Positions 21,559-31,597 of a stretch of 64,000 nt of DNA are shown here, piece by piece. Positions within the stretch are counted from its first letter, which is position 1. Each line of letters begins with the position of its first letter. The notes under the pieces are model-generated. The model had not been told where the DNA came from. It was given only the letters and a program-made list of their open reading frames with translations, and did not search any database. A program made the position numbers and the translations under genes. Origin of the DNA: Chaetomium olivaceum (taxonomy: Eukaryota > Ascomycota > Sordariomycetes > Sordariales > Chaetomiaceae); NCBI GenBank assembly GCA_039881045.1, contig JAYWVB010000037.1, positions 276,127 through 340,126 of the forward strand, in the 5' to 3' direction.

Positions 21559-22185
21559 ATGCCGAGACAGAGCTCGAATAACAGGTTAACAACCATGTTT
21601 GGTGGATACCCTGCAGAGATGGATCCTCTTTGCGAATCAGGATCTTGCAGTCATGAGGTCTGCATCTCGCTCCGAGGCGGAGCAGACCGCATTTTGAAGC
21701 TCATGCAAGAACTCCTAAACCGTCTCGCCGCTAATACATCGGATGACTGGGAGCGCCGCTACGAGTGCATGGACCTACGGAAGGATAATGGAAGACTTAA
21801 AGAGCGGCTGGACAATAGCATACCCTTAGACGACTGGGGGAAACCACCCCTTAGGCTGAGGACAGCGCTCGAGGCAGATAGAGAAGATCTCATTCCAAAG
21901 TTGACCCAGGAGGTCAAGGACCTGCATAGAAGGCATCGCGACATGGCGGAGAGGCTCCAAGATGCCATGTCGAAGAACTGGGAGTTGGACTATAAGTGCA
22001 AGGACCTGAACAGCGTTGTCTGGAGGCTCAAAGGACAGCTAAGGAACAGTATCATGACCGAGGACTCACAGATGCCCTCGTTGAAGCCCAAAACAGCACT
22101 GGAGAATGCGCTGGAAAAAGAGATTCAGCGACTGAAACAGGGCGATAGGCAGATGACCGGCAGAAGGAGGTCTAAATCAATGTAA
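21559..22185 (+). CDS. Coiled-coil protein with an internal duplication, 208 aa
   Basis: This single open frame is rich in Arg, Lys, Glu and Leu and has long heptad-like helices. Residues about 63-106 (DWERRYECMDLRKDNGRLKE and following) and 140-182 (NWELDYKCKDLNSVVWRLKG and following) are clearly related. Both follow the plan W-E-x2-Y-x-C-x-D-L, then R-L-x3-L-x-N-S-I, then P-x-L-x-x-x-T-A-L-E. The N-terminus has a Cys-containing segment (LCESGSCSHEVC) that could bind metal. The end is very basic (GRRRSKSM). I do not recognise the family. A second Met at residue 13 is an alternative start. It sits head to head with the SesB-NACHT gene, so it may be a partner or a bystander. Confidence 0.55.
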   Translation: MPRQSSNNRLTTMFGGYPAEMDPLCESGSCSHEVCISLRGGADRILKLMQELLNRLAANTSDDWERRYECMDLRKDNGRLKERLDNSIPLDDWGKPPLRLRTALEADREDLIPKLTQEVKDLHRRHRDMAERLQDAMSKNWELDYKCKDLNSVVWRLKGQLRNSIMTEDSQMPSLKPKTALENALEKEIQRLKQGDRQMTGRRRSKSM

Positions 22186-22280
22186 ACTAGACTAATGCGA
22201 AGTTAGGAAGGTCCTTCTCCGCTCATTCTTAACTCCCCGGTTCTCAGTGCTCACTCAATTGCTCATTCTGAATGGTTCCT

Positions 22281-23071
22281 TTAATCGTCTCTCTCTCCCA
22301 CCTTCCCGCCATTCAAGCCGTGTGTGGGTACCGGCTTGATTTCCTGCCTGCGATTCTCCTTCATTTTCTCATAGAGCAACTTGATGACATCGGCGTGGCC
22401 GTTTTTGATGGCGCCCTTGAGCGCCGTCTCCTTGTCTTTTCCAACAGCGTCGAGGTCGGCGCCCGCGTCAAGGAGCAGCCGTACTACCTGTGAGTGGCCC
22501 TCAGTCGCAGCTGCAATCAGAGGCGTCAGGCCGCCCCCAGAGGCTATTTCCAGGGACGGGATGGCCTTGGAACCCTCCTCCTCGCCTGGGACTTGGCTGC
22601 CCAGAGCAGCCTCTTGACCACCTTTGCATGACCGTTGGCGGAGGCCAGATACAGAGGAGTCGAGTCGTCTTTGTCTTTCTCGTCTAGCTCGGCTCCTTCG
22701 GCAAGAAGAAGCCTCACCACCCTCACGAAGCCTTGCGACGCGGCTGAGTTCAGAGGCGTCCAACCACAACGACCGATGTCAAAGTTGGGGTCTCTGAGAA
22801 GCAGTTCGGCTACCTCGGTGTGTCCACCGACCAAAGCTGCACGAATGGGGGAAATATTATCGAGACCTGAGAAGTTCACGTCGGCATTCTTTTCGAGGAG
22901 CAGATCCACTACCTCCACGTGGCCGCCGGTTGCCGCTAGGACCAGAGCCGAGTTTCCATCCTTGTCGGTCACATCCACGTTAACCTCAGGCTCATCGAGA
23001 ATGAGCTCAACAACCTCAGCGTAGCCGTTGGCGGCTGCTGTGAGCAGGTCGGTGCTCAGGATTAAGTCCAT
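22281..23071 (-). pseudogene. Ankyrin-repeat fragment with one frame break
   Basis: About eight ankyrin repeats can be read, for example SALVLAATGGHVEVVDLLLE, TPLNSAASQGFVRVVRLLL, TPLYLASANGHAKVVKRLL and, after a one-base frame shift near 22590, TPLIAAATEGHSQVVRLLLD. The frame has a stop just upstream of the first usable ATG (23071), and no NACHT, HET or other partner domain precedes it. An intron-like block (GTATGT ... CTAAC ... CAG) ends at about 23104, so a lost 5' exon is possible. This is best explained as the 3' remnant of an NLR- or HET-ankyrin gene. If the indel is a sequence error, it would be a small ankyrin-only protein. Confidence 0.6.
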
Positions 23072-24580
23072 CTTGAAGTCCACTTCCAAATCGGTTCACT
23101 GGAGCTGAAATATGTGCGTTAGGTGCGAGTCGGCTTAAGATACAAGCCATGGCAGGAATGAACATACCGTAATGGCGTAGCGAGTGCTGATGTACAACCT
23201 TCACTGACCAATGTTCGACGTATTAGCGGATAGACACAGGCGTGTAGATACAGCAAAGATGAGAGTTGTGTGCTTTGTTGCAATTACGGTTGCCCTCAAA
23301 GTAGCATTCGACTCAAGTTCTCAAAGCATGCCCTAAACGGCAGACGGGCGTTCACGAGGAAAAGGATGCAGTTTATGTTTGAGGCCTTGGCCTAGCACAA
23401 CTCTCATTCACCTTGTGGAGGAAGCCTAACAGAGCCGCAAAACGTAAGGTAGGTACTTTGGTACATACAACCGGCATTCCTTCACTTCCGCGAGTCCCGT
23501 ATTTTTGAGAGCTTTTTACCGGTGTTAAGACGACAAGAAATATTACCAAGCCAAACAGGATAACATCGGGAGGCCCTCATGCTGGGTGGAAGTCTGTGGT
23601 TGGGCCATGTCTGCGGCATTTTTGGTGGGTTATTCAGCTTGTGCTCTCGTAGCTTTCCCTTGCATCCGTTTGCCGGAACATCAATGCATTTGATTCGCGC
23701 AGCCTGAAGGCGGCGAGCTGCTAGCGCTCCCACCCTACAGCTTCTTAAAGCCCGACGACTACCCTGATTCTCAAATGATCTGTATGTCTCAAAACGAAGG
23801 CAAAGCTGCCCAAGGTACGCAGTGTGGGTGGGGTCGCCGTTCGAAAACACTTCCAAAAAGGTATCCCGAGATAAGGGTAAATTCAACCTAGGGAATCAAG
23901 AGTGCCTTTTTCCCGAGGGGCTGCATGCACCAAGATGAAGACACCAATGAGAAGAATTAGTTGCAGTCTGGACAAAAACGTGCAAGACCACCGGATCTGG
24001 GAGATTGACACGTTTCCGGCTTGGCCTCAGCCCTCAACAGAATCGTTAGGCGACAATCAGTCGGGCAGGCAGACGTGCTGCATCGCGTCGGGATTGAGGT
24101 CGCTGAATGACCGTCCTCAGAGGAAGGCGTATGGTTGTGCACGAATCACTCGTGGTCATAAGAGCCGCATATGGTCGGGACATGGTCGCACGAAGGATTG
24201 GGCTTAGTACCTTAGTTTGATGAATAATGAGGTTCGACGAGGGCCAGGACGACAAAGACAGGGCTTGATAGCGACGGCACTGGTTGTTTGTCAGGGCACT
24301 GCATTTAATACGACACGGTCTCTTCCACTGCCTGCCGCTTTCTAAGCAAGCTAAACCCTGGGTGGAGGCCCGGTATTGTCCCTCGAATCCCTCGTATCCA
24401 AGATTAACCCCGACGACAACAGACCGAGGAAAGGTTCACCGGCCGGGGCTTCCTTTGTTTCTCCACCCCCTCCCAGGAGTCGCAAAAAGGTAATACATGC
24501 CACAAGACTTGGAAAAAGAAGAGGTGCTAACAATGTCATAGGACCACATTCACCGATAGTAGTGGCATAAGAAAGCAACA
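23072..24580. other. Gene-poor stretch; 5' UTR intron of the next gene likely
   Basis: No coding region can be supported in 23.1-24.4 kb. Just before the next ATG, GTAATA (24490) to CATAG (24540) with GCTAAC forms a good intron. The frame of the downstream protein has stops before its ATG, so this intron would lie in the 5' UTR. Confidence 0.4.
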
Positions 24581-24976
24581 ATGGCAACAAAAGCCCCCGT
24601 CGCCAAACACCCTTATCCGGACAACAAACCGCCCGTCTACAAGAAAACGGCCAAGATTGACGTGGGCCTCCACACCGAGAACCTCAGCAATGTGTACAAG
24701 ACAACGCGAGATGTGGCTCTTGAACTCCAGCGAGAGCTACAACCCTATCTCAAGAAGGCGAAGGACCGAGTGGGCGAGCTGGTCCAGGAGGTTAACAAGC
24801 TCAAGCAGATGATCAGGGACCTGAAGGCCGAGCTCAAGCAAGTGCAAGATGAACTCAAGACAACCAAGGATGCTCTGGTGGCGGCAAACACCAACTCGCT
24901 ACATCCCACTCTCCTGATGATTGATGGTGATCCCACCGAGTGGTCTAAAAAGGAGGAAGACAACCAACCTTATTAG
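24581..24976 (+). CDS. Small coiled-coil protein, 131 aa
   Basis: This is a short intact frame with a good start context (CAACAATGG). Residues 1-40 are Lys/Pro-rich, while residues about 45-105 form a strongly predicted coiled coil with regular heptads (ELQRELQPYLKKAKDRVGEL, VNKLKQMIRDLKAELKQVQD). The end is acidic (EWSKKEEDNQPY). Codon use resembles the neighbouring genes. I do not recognise a family. It lies between the ankyrin fragment and the NACHT-ankyrin-kinase gene, so it could be a scaffold or amyloid-free oligomerisation partner. That is only a guess from position. Confidence 0.5.
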   Translation: MATKAPVAKHPYPDNKPPVYKKTAKIDVGLHTENLSNVYKTTRDVALELQRELQPYLKKAKDRVGELVQEVNKLKQMIRDLKAELKQVQDELKTTKDALVAANTNSLHPTLLMIDGDPTEWSKKEEDNQPY

Positions 24977-25298
24977 TTTGCGCCTGTGAAAAAAAGAAAC
25001 GAATAATATATGTAGTTGCATAAACTGAAAGTGGTGCTTTTAGGTGATTTGAGCTAGAATACGGTCCATGAGAACATGAACATGAACACGGTTTTGGCTG
25101 GTGATAGCTGCGGCAAAGGAAAAACGAACGATACTTTGTCAGAGAGATGAGATGCTAGCAGACAGCCTAAAACAGTGATCCCCTTACCCCTCTAGCTAAG
25201 TCTTGCTCAGTCTGGCCAGGGCCAAGCTGGCAACTGTTCCGTTCCGAAAAGAACAGAAATCCCCGCTTTCGAGTATTACCTTAGGATGATACCTCAAA
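24977..25298. other. Convergent 3' intergenic stretch
   Basis: About 320 bases between two converging genes. It is A/T-rich just after the coiled-coil stop and contains an AATAATATA stretch that may be part of the 3' end signal. Nothing else is seen. Confidence 0.5.
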
Positions 25299-28200
25299 CT
25301 AGTTCGCCTGCACGCCATACTTTTTAGTCAGGTCCTCTATAATATCCATCGCGTTGTCCTTGTATCCGCCCCTAAATATCAAATAGTGGTTCAGGTAGTG
25401 GTATCTAGCGACGATGGTTTTTCGTTAGCCGTCAGTCCATGCATTGCGGTTAAAACACCACTTCTCCTTTTAAATACTGACAGCTGGTACAACTTGATGC
25501 GGTCCTCATACTCCTCGACAGGTTCCGTCTTGGGCACGAGCCGATGGTAGTTGTGGAAGAAGCCGGCCGAGAAGCCGCCAAACATGCGCATGATGCCCAG
25601 TTCATACTCGGAGTGAGCCCAGCACGCGCTCGGGTCGAAGACAACCTCCTCGACGCCCGCGCCCCAGCTGGCAATTGTGCCGCGCACGCGGTTGCCGGTC
25701 CACAGGTCGCCGTGCACCAGAACCGGCATGATGCTCCGGCGGCCGCCGAGGTGGCCGTTACCTAGCAGCCGGGGCACAGCGTCACGCGTGACGGCTTCGA
25801 CGCCAGCGCGCAGCTTGGCATCAGCGCCGTGGTGCTCGTCGATGAGGTTGAGCACGCACGTGAGTCGGTTTTCGCCGAAGAATTTGGCCCACGACGCCCG
25901 GAAGGAGTTGGTCTGCCGAGTTGACCCGCAGTAAGTATCCATCGGCCAGCCAAACATGGGTTGGCTGTAGCCGGGGGGTACTGGTGCCGGTGTCGTGTGG
26001 AGCCTGGCGAGTTTCTGCACGAGGGAGAGGCCGCTGGGACCTGAGTTGGCGACACCGCCACCGCCCGAGTCGATGGCAGCGTCGATGTACTCTGTCAGCA
26101 GAAAGCTGTCTGCCGAGTTGGCGAGCTTGCCGTGGCCGATACTGTACGGACAGATAAACGGGACAGTGTCGTGTAGCGCACGCAAGGCCGCGTGCTCGCC
26201 TATGTTTCCGGGAAGGTTCGTGACCCAGGTGAGCATGAAGTCAAACCCAAAGTTTCAGAGGGCCGGGATATCGCCCAGGTAGGACAGATGTCTGATAGAT
26301 TGGGGGGACTTACCTTCAAACATTTCGGCGCAAGATCCTAGCTTCAAAAAGTAGTGCCTCGCCACCCCATCGATTAGGGCCGTCACTTTCGACGGCCGGG
26401 AAAAGCCGGGTTTGCCATGTGGACAGGCATAACCGCCCCCTTGAGGAACGCCCAGGAGCTCGGCAACGGCGGGGTCCAGCTCTGTGACCCCGTTGGCGCG
26501 TACGGTTCCGGGTCTGTCGTCGTACAGGTCACCGCGGTCAATTTCCAGGTCCCTCAGCTGCCGCGCAAGGATGGGGTGTTTGTTTTCTTCGGCACGGGCT
26601 GATGGGGTCTGTCCCGCCTCGTCGACAATGTTGGGGTCAGCCCCCCAATCTATCAAGAGTCTTATTACTTCTTCGTGGCCGTTGGCTGCGGCCTGGTGCA
26701 GTGGTGTCAGCCCCGACTCGCTCTCGGCGCTGGGGTCGGCGGCGCCTTCGAGCAGCATGTGACAAATGCGCCTGTGGCCGGCCCAAGCGGCTTGGTGCAG
26801 CGGCGTCTCGCGCCGGTCGCAGGTACTGCTGGGGTTTGCCCCGCCGTCAAGCAAGTCCCGGACTACTTGTTCGTGACCGTTTGATGTTGCGAGATGTAGA
26901 GGTGTGTTCCCGTCGAGCGACCGCGCTTCGATGTTGGCACCTCTGCGCACGAGACGCACCGTGATCTCGTGATGGCCAAACCAGGCGGCGTGCATCAGGG
27001 GGGTCCACGCTTGGTCATCGACCAACTCTAGGTCTTTTAGCTTACCTTCCAGGTTCAGCCAGAAGTTCAGCAGCTCGGTATGGCCGTCTCGTACTGCGAG
27101 GTGAAGCAGCGAGAGACCATCCTTGTCGCGCACGTCCAGACTGGCCTTACTCCTGACAAGCGCCTCGATGATGGGAAGGTTGGCGCAGAACACGGCGCGC
27201 TGCAGCGGCGTCTGCTGCGAGACGTCTTTCGCGTCAATATCGGCCCCAGCCGCGAGAAGGGTAGAGAGAACGTCGACACGGCCATGCGCCGCAGCATGGT
27301 GCAGAGGGGTCCAGCCCAAATTGTCCGCTGCTTGGGCGCTAGCACCCGCAGATACCAGCCTTTTCACGGTCTCCTGTTGGCCATTGATTGCCGCCCAAAT
27401 CATGGCCGTCGTGGAATCTTGGGCTTGGGCATCGCAGTTAGCCCCGTGGCCGATGAGGAGTGCAACGATATCAGCATGCCCATTTCTCGCGGCCCAGATC
27501 AGCGGGGTATAGCCGTTTGTGTCGGACTCGTCAATCGCGTCTCCTTGCTTCAAAATAGTCGAGGCGAGACTCGTTATTCCACCGTAGCAAGCGAGATTCA
27601 GCCGCGAGAACTGGTTCGGCCGCCGTTCCCAACATTGATGGATTGCGGGCCAATATACTTTCAACCATAACTGGCGCGTTTCAGAATCTCGCCGAAGAAG
27701 GCTCGTGCTCAGGTGCTGTTCCCAGTCAGCGGCGGGTTCGGATTGCCTGGCATGGTGCATCCAGAATAGGCTGGGATACGTGAGCAGACTCTTCCCTTGG
27801 CCAGAAACATCCCGCTCCGCGCCGCCGTCTAGTCCATCCATACGGAGCCCACTGATGCTGCGGATAAAGGAATCCGTAAGTTGGGCGTGGTACTCGGGTG
27901 TTGGACGAGAAAACAGCTCCCGGATCGACTTGAGATAGGTTTTGACGGTCTCGTGGACGAGGTGCACGGTGTCTTGCCGCAGCGTTACGAAGGAACCACA
28001 CAGCGATATGTATTCGTGGAGCTCCTCGGGGTCATCGTGACACTCGTCCGGGAGGTCTGCTGCCACGGCCAACTCCGTAACCGACAGGGGCCGTAGCGCG
28101 AGCACGACAGCCCTCAGAATCCGCGCGGCATAGTCCGCGAGCTCTGGGTTCTGGATGGCCTTGATCTGGTCCATTATTCGCTGATACAGCGGCGTCAGGC

Positions 28201-29149
28201 CTCGAGGAAACTCGGAAAGCACCCATTTAGTGTTGATGCGGCCGACACTCGGTTGGGCCAGGGCGCGGCATGCTACTGCCACGTACAGAAAGGTCCCTTC
28301 TGACTTTTCTCGAAGCGTGTCTTTGATAAATTTGGACAGCTTACTGTTGTAACCCTTTAGGCTCTGCAGCTCATCGATTCGGGCGTCGATAAAACTCGAC
28401 AGGGCGTCCTGCACCCGATCGGCGTTTGTCTCAAGGCTGATTCTAGACGCGTGGCGGAGTACGCGTGAGATGTAAGGAATGTTACGGCTAGTAAGCAGCC
28501 ATTTCAGCTCACATGTCGGCCCTCGTGCCGACGCGCCACTGCCGTGTAAAGGCCCAGCCGAAGTAGAAGAGGCATCGCGGTCAAGAACGGGTCGGAGCAG
28601 CTGCAAGAAATCGTTGATGGACTCCTCTTCAAGTTCGTCTAGGGCATCAACCATAATGTACACAGTCTCGATCCCCGGGCTGGCTAGAATGGTCTTGAAC
28701 GTGCGCCACAGCGACTGTAGGGCATTGGGAGATGTGAATAACCGATCCTCTTCTCTTTCGTAGACGGCGCGGAAGTGTGAGCTCAAGTGAGGTCGGTCTC
28801 GGAGGACTTGATACAAGAGGCCCCGAAGCAGCGCAACGACAGAATTTCGGCGGTTGTCCTTATTGTCGCAAAAGTAGTAGGCCAGGAGGGTGTTGGAATT
28901 TGGTTTTGTCGTCCTTTTTGACAGCATCCTAACCGCCGATATGGCTAGTGTCGTCTTGCCTTTGCCCGGGTCGCCACCAATCCAAAGGACCTGGGAGCCC
29001 TGTCCCTCGAGCCACCCACTGAAGGTTGAGTCTTGCTGCAGCCAGAAGCACGAGCCCTCGAGCGCCTTGCCGTTGTTGTGTTCGATGGTCTCCATGTCGT
29101 CGACTGGGTCTGTGAGGAATAGCGCATTGAGGTACCTTCTATGCTCCAT
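25299..29149 (-). CDS. NACHT-ankyrin-fructosamine kinase fusion protein (NLR-like), about 1219 aa
   Basis: Three exons (26314-29149, 25482-26199, 25299-25404) join in phase to 1220 codons. Residues 58-66 form Walker A (GGDPGKGKT), and 163-173 form Walker B (VYIMVDALDEL). About ten ankyrin repeats span roughly 516-846 (TPLHHAAAHGRVDVLSTLLA and similar). From about 890 to the end there is a complete FN3K-type kinase domain. Its parts are LDPAVAELLGVP, beta-3 Lys at about 936 (YFLKLGS), MFEGEHAAL, HGDLWTGN with catalytic Asp at about 1110, VVFDPSACWAHSEYELGIMRMFGGF, and the closing YHYLNHY. No Met lies between the repeats and the kinase until after the Lys, so the kinase cannot start on its own. 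The intron inside the kinase (26200-26313, GTAAGT...ATAG, phase 1) is excellent. An upstream exon to 29397 may extend the N-terminus. FN3K enzymes phosphorylate Amadori products on proteins. Confidence 0.85.
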
Positions 29150-30220
29150 AGACGAATCTACAATATCAACATTGATGAGCGCGTCGGGTCATTCACCACC
29201 TCCAGCCCCGCGTTAACGGTGGGGTATCTACCTCGCTTTTGCTCTGGCACACTTAAAGTGCTCTCCTCGCTTCCTTGAGCCATCATCCGGTCTGTAATTC
29301 CCGACGAGTTTGGTCTTGATCCGGTATTATCCTTCAAGTTAATCATGTTAGGGCCACCGTGCCAAAAGAATGATCCTAATGAACACAAACGCACCATGTT
29401 GAATGACGTCGCAGTGCTGTTGCAACAAGTTCTTGGTCGTAGGGTTAGGACGCGTGCTTAAGGATGCTATGGTGGTTGAACTTGATCTATTCAAGATTGT
29501 TTCGAAATCATGTTCTGGACTTCAATCAGTATGCTGTCGAATAAGCAAAAAGATCGTGAGTGGGAAGGCCAAAAGAAACCCGAAAATTCCTCTCATTATC
29601 TCAGCGCAAAACCTTGACGCGGGCATGGTGCCCAGCGGTGCGGCTACACAACATTTTGGTCACACCTTCAGTTGGTGGACGTGATATCCCAGTATGATCA
29701 GCAGTACAAGGCGTCTTGGCTTTCCTAGGCGGTTAAGTGAAGGAATCATTTTGCTGCCTGAATCCCTCCCGTACCCTCCATATCCCGTAAAGGGATGATG
29801 GCCGCGGGGGTTGCAGAAGTGGCGGCCAAAGAAGTGGCTCGTCTGAGCCCCAGGCTGGCAGCCTCACTACATTTTGGAAATTGCGAGTGTTACACGACTG
29901 CAGCAGGCCATGGTTGCCTTGGGGGTCAATATGTGCCGCGGACCACGCGAGGCTCGCTGTCACCCGCGGAGTTACTGATTGCAGAAAGTCGCGAGGCTGT
30001 CTCTCCGGTCCGGTTCTATCAGTCTTAACTCACTTGGGACCCCAGCTCAACATTGATGCCTCAATGGGTACCTGGAAAAAGAAGGATTACCCGCACCGTG
30101 CCACGCGCTGTCCAACCCTCAAATGTCAACCGTCGCACGCGCAGGCACAGATATTCAGGCTGCGTACCGAAACACCCTGTATACCCGTTATATGAGCGTG
30201 CGCCACCCGGTTTCCCAATA
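29150..30220. other. Divergent upstream region; possible first exon of the NACHT-ankyrin-kinase gene
   Basis: On the minus strand, ATG 29397 opens a frame that can splice from GTAGAT (29231-29226) to TTGTAG (29158-29160) in the right phase, which would add about 58 residues before the NACHT region. No known effector domain is recognisable in it. The rest (29.4-30.2 kb) shows no gene. Confidence 0.4.
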
Positions 30221-31452
30221 ATGGAAAAGCGAATCGTCATCATAGGTAACATATTCCGATCCTTCTAGGAGTACGTGGTGACTAACTTCGTGCCTTTGTA
30301 GGTGGAGGCGCCATTGGCTGTGCTGCAGCATACTTCTTGACACGCCACCCGCTATACGACTCCGAGCGAGTCTCCATCAGGCTTCTGGAAGCTACAGAAG
30401 TGGCCGGCGGCGCCTCTGGTAAGGCTGGAGGTTGTCTGGCGGCGTGGGCGACGCCAACATGTCTCGCTAGCCTCAGCTTCCGGCTCCATGCGGAACTGGC
30501 CGCGGAGCATGATGGGGCACTGAATTGGGGCTATCGGAGAGCGACATGCCTTGACTGTGAGACCGCAGACGAAACCTCGGATGGAGCCGGTAGCTTGGCA
30601 AGCGCGCCAGTCACGTCAACTACCATACGTAACGGTTACGACAGGCACCCAGATTGGGTGTTTCCGGGTCGCCTCCACTCCACCGCCGAGCTCGGAAACA
30701 CTGCCAACACCGGTCAGGTGCACCCCAGACTATTCACCAGATTTCTCGCTAGCCAAGCTCAAGCTGGTGGGGCGGAGGTTGCTTTTGGTTCCGCCGTAGC
30801 TCTGGGATACTCGGACGCGGGATCGATCGCCTCAGTCAGTTACACGCCCCGAGATGCGCTGGGTGTGGAAAGGTTGGATGCGGACGTCGTCATTCTTGCA
30901 GCGGGCCCGTGGACTTCGAATCTTCTGCCCGACTGCCCAATTGCGGGGGCAAGAAGCCACAGCATCGTGCTCAGCGTCCCGTCCAACACCGTGCCGCCCG
31001 AGATACTCTTTTTTAACCGGCCCCGTCAAGACTCCTGGTTCCCAAAGCTCGAGGTCTACCCGCGGCCCGACGATACCACCTATTTTTGCGGGCCTACGGA
31101 CTACGACGTTCCTCTCCCGGCCTCAACTGCCCTAGTAGAGGTAAACAAACAGAGCTGTCAGCTGTTACGCCGCGCCGCTGAGAGCCTCTCGGATCGCTTT
31201 GTCGACAAAGAACTGCTGGCGGAGCAGGCTTGCTACAGGCCGGTGATGACCGTACCTGGGAGGGATCGCTCTGTCGGGCCTCTTGTGGGTATTACCAGCA
31301 CGGACGGCTTGATCTTAGCGGCGGGCCATGATCAATGGGGCATCCAGAACTCCCTAGGAACCGGAAAGGTCCTTAGCGAACTCGTTTTCGAGGGTCGGGC
31401 TGTTAGTGCGGACATATCAACTCTAGACCCCAAGATTGTGCTAGACAAGTGA
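30221..31452 (+). CDS. FAD-dependent DAO-type oxidoreductase (TDA3-like), 391 aa
   Basis: Exon 1 (30221-30245) encodes MEKRIVII, and the 56-base intron splits the Gly-rich dinucleotide-binding motif, which reads GGGAIGCAAAYFL after splicing. Exon 2 (30302-31452) gives LLEATEVAGGASGKAGG and LSFRLHAELAAEHDG, both typical of the TDA3-like branch of the DAO family. It continues with VILAAGPWTSNLLPDCPI and the C-terminal FAD block GLILAAGHDQWGIQNSLGTGKVLSELV. The frame is intact. DAO enzymes oxidise C-N bonds; amadoriases that act on fructosyl amino acids also belong to this superfamily, but the sequence features point to TDA3 rather than to a proven amadoriase. It lies between two fructosamine-kinase sequences, which makes a link with glycated substrates possible but unproven. 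Confidence 0.85.
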
Positions 31453-31597
31453 GGGGTTGAATCCAACGGTCAAGTAGGTACCTAGGCACATGTCAAGTCC
31501 CTTGGGACAAATCAAGAGGGGTCAAACTGCTGCTCTATCGAGAAGCAACAATGGTGCAATGATCGATCTATGCTACGCCTACCTATCTAGACGCGGT

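Noticed and set aside
25299..26236. A separate kinase gene starting at ATG 26236
   Set aside because: That ATG lies inside the intron. A kinase starting there would lack the ATP-binding Lys and the beginning of the fold, which are encoded in frame with the ankyrin repeats.
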